This document shows positions 60,081 through 64,000 of a stretch of 64,000 nt of DNA, one piece after another; the first letter of the stretch is position 1; each line of letters opens with the position of its first letter. The notes under the pieces were generated by a model. It ran no database searches. It was not told where the DNA came from and was given only the letters and a program-made list of their open reading frames with translations. The position numbers were made by a program, and so were the translations under genes. The stretch is taken from assembly GCA_036365515.1 (NCBI GenBank), contig CM070874.1, forward strand, positions 19,726,209 through 19,790,208, read 5' to 3'. This DNA is from Torymus aiolomorphi (Eukaryota; Arthropoda; Insecta; Hymenoptera; Torymidae).

Positions 60081-62458
60081 ATGTCTTTATTTAAAGTCGG
60101 ATCACCAGGGTATAAGAGAATACTAATAAAAGGAGAAAGTGTGTCTTCAATCATTGAGACGGTAATAGGAAAATTAAGCCTTCGAGAAGATGTAACTTAT
60201 AAGGTAATTTTATTCTTTTTACAATTCGTTTAACTTTCTTAATTCATAAGCAATTAGTGGCGCTTCATCCTTAATTATCTTTTTACGCTATCTTTGATCT
60301 CGTATCTTTGATAACGCTAACACATGCCCATGTTAGTGGAAATCGTCAATTTTTCTTCCATTTGTGAAACAATTTTTCCAAAATTTTTTAATCATTTTAT
60401 GGCGAGTTGGCCGAAATCATTATAAAATAGCTGGAAAATATTCGAAAAATCGTTAAACAAATGTAAGAAAAATGGACGATTTCTATAAGGATTAAATTAA
60501 ATTTAATTAGTTCAGATATGCAGAAGATACTTCTCTGACATTCCTATCGCTATTTCAATGTAATGTGAATAATATTTAAAAATATAAAGTCCATGTTGTT
60601 GGAATTTTATATTTGAACAGAAAGTTCTCTTATTTTAAATGTTGCAGACTCTGCTGTAAAAAACATAAGAAATGAATCTTTTTTTAGTTGATTTTAGAAC
60701 AGGATGGTACCGAAATCGACGATGATGATATCCTCTTAGATTACGCCAAGCAGGCAAGAGACGTTGTCATTCTCTCAGTCGTAGACGTAAACACAACTCC
60801 GGAATTAGTGAGCGAGTTAAAAGAAAACGATCCTAATAATTGCAATGCACTTGCGACTATACCCAGAGGTAAGAGCTTTTTGACCTTTATTTAACTTTAT
60901 TCGTAATGAAATAAAATTTCTGTTTCTTTCAGATAACAAAAGTAATCCTACCCAAATCGATGAATCGTCAAGCTCATCTAAAAAGTCTGGCGTGCAGCCT
61001 TTAAATTTAGATGCATGTGTATTTAGTAAGATATCTACTGAAGTTTTAACACTACTCAAAGATGGGAAAAAGCTAACGTACTCAAATCGGAAAATAGTAA
61101 TCCAAAAAGTCGTCGAATACATGATTGAGATACTCAAAGACACAAGTAGGAAAAGAGCTACTGAGATAGCGAAAATTTTGAGCGCGACTTATCCTGAAAC
61201 ATTTTGTGATGCAATTGGAGACCAAGTGTCATGGGGGACCGGCTATGAGAGCGTAAGATTGGAAATTTATAATGCGGTATTATATAAACGCAACTCACGG
61301 AGCAAAAGAAAAATAGATACAGATAGTGATAGCGATAAGGAAGAAGAGCAACGCAAATCAGAAAATCTGCAGAAGAAACAGGATGAGTATGGCTGTGTCG
61401 AGTATTCTCCGGTATTACCTGAAAATGAAACTGCCCAGTCTCAGGAGGAGAAACGACTTCGATTATTCACGCTTGATGATATTGAAGAAAATAGAACCGT
61501 GATTAAAATATTAATGGATGAAACATATCCAACGGTTCGTGCTTTATTAAACGATAAAAACAGAAATTTAAAGGCTATAGTTTCGGACTGGCCTTATATG
61601 GTAATAAAAATGTATTTTCTGGAACACTCTTCGAGATTGTTAGGTAAAAATGCTCATCAAGAATATGCAAATGCCCTCAACAAAAGAGCGAATCCAACAA
61701 GAAAGTATTTGAAATCTTTAAAACTGAAGGGAAAAGAAACTAAAATGAAAGATATTATTAAAGAATCTGTTGAAGCCTCTGCTGTAACAAGAGATGTGAA
61801 ACCTAAGCTATTAGTAGTATTTCCATTGCTTGCGGCATATTTTAATGAAAACATTTGTTTTTTATTTAAAATAGTAAATGTAAGTTGAATAAAGAATATT
61901 TAAATAATTTAAATAAACAAAATAAGTTTTATATACATACTTGGTTTTAGGAAGACGTGACTGATGACGCTGTGATTGAGGCAGTAGACACAAAATATCC
62001 AACGCTCGTTGTTAAAGGTATTATTTTGATAAGTTTTAAAGATATCATTGCAGTATATAATCATTATTACGTTTCTAGGAAAATCACTTTACGACGAAAA
62101 CTCCAAGTGTACTGTTGTGGTAAATAAAGAGTTGGCATTAAACTCTGGAGCTGCACTCGATGGAATTTTAATAAGTTTCCTGTCCTACTACGTTTATGGG
62201 TATTGTTACCCTCGTGAGTTACAAAAAACTATGGAGTTTATACAAAGGTAAGTGTTTAATATTAAAGTGGAAAAAATGAATTCCTTTGTTTTCTAATATT
62301 TTTTTCAATTTAGAATATTTTTACGTATCAACCCACCTACAGGAGCGAAAAGGGCACCATCAAAGAAGCGCCAAGCCAAGACCTTTGATTCTACTGTTTA
62401 CAATTTAGCTAGGAAAATCTCAGATTTTTCGGATGAATTTAAAATTGATGTCGAATAA
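60081..62458 (+). CDS. Intact multi-exon host gene, CIDE-N-like domain protein (543 residues)
   Basis: Six coding exons with GT-AG sites keep one frame: 60081-60203, 60688-60868, 60933-61879, 61951-62017, 62079-62247 and 62314-62458 (TAA), 1632 bases in total. Exons 1-2 encode a ubiquitin-fold, CIDE-N-like domain (residues about 1-70) with YKLILEQDGTEIDDDDIL, close to the LEEDGTxVDD pattern of CIDE-N proteins. Exon 3 holds helical segments (RKIVIQKVVEYMIEILKD, then WGTGYESVRLEIYNAVLYK), an acidic Lys/Asp/Glu linker, and DDIEENRTVIKILMDETYP. The C-terminus includes ALDGILISFLSYYVYGYCYP and ends basic. The architecture recalls uncharacterised, expanded animal families sometimes labelled SAMD3-like; function is unknown. 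There is no signal peptide, and a nuclear or cytoplasmic place is likely. An acceptor one base before the ATG implies an upstream leader exon. Confidence 0.85.
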
Positions 62459-63544
62459 GACGACTTCTATTTTTTATAGTGTTTTTACAGTTTCATGGAA
62501 TATTTTTTTAATATTTATTGTTTATCTTTCATGTTTAAGATATTAACGATTTAATAATCGTTTGAACAATTTTTTTGTTAGAATAAGTTAATTGCGTAAT
62601 AAGTTTTGCAATAGTTAGGGTTTTTAATATTTTGTTTAAAATTAGACAAAAAATGGATACTAAAATTATAAAAATTAATATATTTTTATAACAATTAGCC
62701 TCATAACCGTCTGGTAGAGTCGTTCATTCATCGAAAAAGTTCGATGTAGTTGTATTTTTTATCTCACGCCGACGCAATCGAATGGAATAGCCAAAGAAGA
62801 GAAATTACGAAAAATTAAAAAAAATCTTTGTGTCCAGATCGGTTTTAATTTCAATTTGCTAATTACCAAAATAACTTATAAAGAAATCATTTATAACTAT
62901 ACTATTTTTTTTAAACTACGAATTAAAGAATTTATCAACGTGTTTAAATTAAATATTTTTTAGTACTAACAGTTTAAAATTAAAAGTATATCTACTCAAC
63001 GCAAAGTGTGCTGAGGCTATGTAAAAGTTGAAATGCAAGTTAAAAATATATAAATATTATATATGTGGAATGTAAATAGAATTTCACATTAAAAAAAAAA
63101 AAGTTACTGAATAAAAACTTTCTGCCACATAATGAGCGTATAATCTTAACTTATGTTTTGACTTATTAAGAGGCTCGATTTAAATCCCAGTTACATCTAA
63201 AGTAGTTAAGAAATTTAGTACACGAGCGCTCACATTGAACGAAACAATTAAAAGCGCAGAATATCAATAGAATCAGCATTTTCCCTGCCGTCATAGATTA
63301 AATTTAAAAAAAAACGCAAAAATGTTAAGTTAGTTGCAAGATTCGCGCTCAAACCGTGCGGTATGACAAGTTTGTCACGACTGAAATTTTTCTGTGCCAT
63401 TCAGTGCTGAAGCATTGAAATTAATTTTATAAAAGTTAATTTTAAATAAATAACACTTCTTAATTTGAAACTGAGTTGATTTCTTAATTAATTTTAATTA
63501 ACGCTTGTATTAGATTTCCTATGATATATTCATATATACACATT
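62459..63544. other. 3' flank, no gene recognised
   Basis: AT-rich. TTTTTAATATTTATTG and several AATAAA-like sequences after 62480 could end the upstream transcript. No RNA gene or repeat was noticed up to the foldback at 63545. Confidence 0.4.
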
Positions 63545-63822
63545 AATTCGTAGCCTAAGAGGAACAATCTCCCAACTCAGATCGGCGCGTAAAAAAGTAC
63601 CAACTCGGCTCGGCGCGTAAGAAGTTCTAATTCTGACGAGATCGTAAGAACATGCCAACTCGGCCGAGAACGTAAGAAGATGGGTTTAGCAACCTTACAT
63701 TCTCGGCCGAATTGGCATGTTCTTACGATCTCGGTCCAGTTGGCACTTTCTTACGCGCCGAGCCGAGTTGGTACTTTTTTACGCGCCAAGCTGAGTTGGC
63801 AGGTTTTTCCTCTCAGGCGACG
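63545..63822. repeat. Foldback repeat with CG-rich arms
   Basis: Arms contain CAACTCGGCTCGGCGCGTAA, a GAGATCGTAAGAACATGCCA segment and CTCGGCCGAGAACGTAAG, with complementary copies after a short loop (about 63677-63698). Inside each arm the motif CCAACTCGG...CGTAAGAA is repeated three to four times, so tandem and inverted order combine. Confidence 0.85.
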
Positions 63823-64000
63823 AATCGTAATGCAGATTTGCATTAATTGCAGTGCTGATTTGCATAAATTGTAATGTAGATTTGCACTAATTATAATGCA
63901 GATTTTCACTAATTGTAATGCAGATTTGCATTAATTGCAGTGCAGATTTGCATTAATAGTAATGCAGATTTGCATTCATTATAATGCCAATTAGTACAAA
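63823..64000. repeat. 22-bp tandem repeat running off the window end
   Basis: Unit CATTAATTGTAATGCAGATTTG, about eight variant copies, directly adjacent copies with no spacers. Confidence 0.85.

Overview
The window is a eukaryotic, AT-rich, transposon-dense stretch. It fits an insect genome, possibly a hymenopteran: GT-AG introns, a Polinton/Maverick, Copia, Penelope-like and LINE elements, several foldback/MITE repeats and long CA/TA microsatellites. The species cannot be named from this alone. Only one convincing intact host gene is visible (60081-62458), plus one uninterrupted ORF inside a dead Polinton (15044-16024).

Layout. 147-17340 is a degenerate Polinton/Maverick (about 17.2 kb). 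Its long terminal inverted repeats each carry an outward-facing small ORF. Between them, all on the + strand, lie a family B DNA polymerase, a remnant of the packaging ATPase, a pX-like protein, a conserved unknown, a retroviral-type integrase with a chromodomain, the minor capsid (penton) and a basic virion-protein candidate, the double-jelly-roll major capsid, another conserved unknown, an adenain-like protease and an intact orphan ORF. Most frames are broken by stops and frameshifts. 17380-19130 is a nested foldback. 19130-28060 is satellite territory: a CA-rich repeat, a 155-bp satellite in two blocks, a 28-bp minisatellite, a head-to-head 90-bp minisatellite palindrome and a 205-bp AT-rich repeat. 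28065-33118 is a Copia element on the - strand with one LTR and a deletion in its reverse transcriptase. 33.1-37.7 kb holds AT-rich DNA, a 107-bp tandem repeat and microsatellites.

37862-43267 is a giant palindrome of two head-to-head Penelope-like elements. Each carries RT and GIY-YIG modules and a hammerhead-ribozyme-like motif, and the pair is inserted into a copy of the CA-rich repeat seen at 19.1 kb. 44589-50768 is a palindromic TIR element split by an APE-type LINE on the - strand. That LINE is itself interrupted by a Penelope-derived fragment and by a 509-bp MITE. 50859-52490 holds a second copy of the head-to-head 90-bp minisatellite.

53.0-62.5 kb is the host-like region. Candidate non-coding leader exons, part of them tandemly duplicated with their introns, precede a C2H2-zinc-finger transposase-like ORF (56961-59566, disrupted, bounded by short inverted repeats) and then a six-coding-exon gene with a CIDE-N-like N-terminus. 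The leader may splice over the transposon to this gene. The window closes with another foldback and a 22-bp tandem repeat.

All family names come from recognising motifs by eye. No database search was possible, and boundaries of repeats are approximate to about 10-30 bases.
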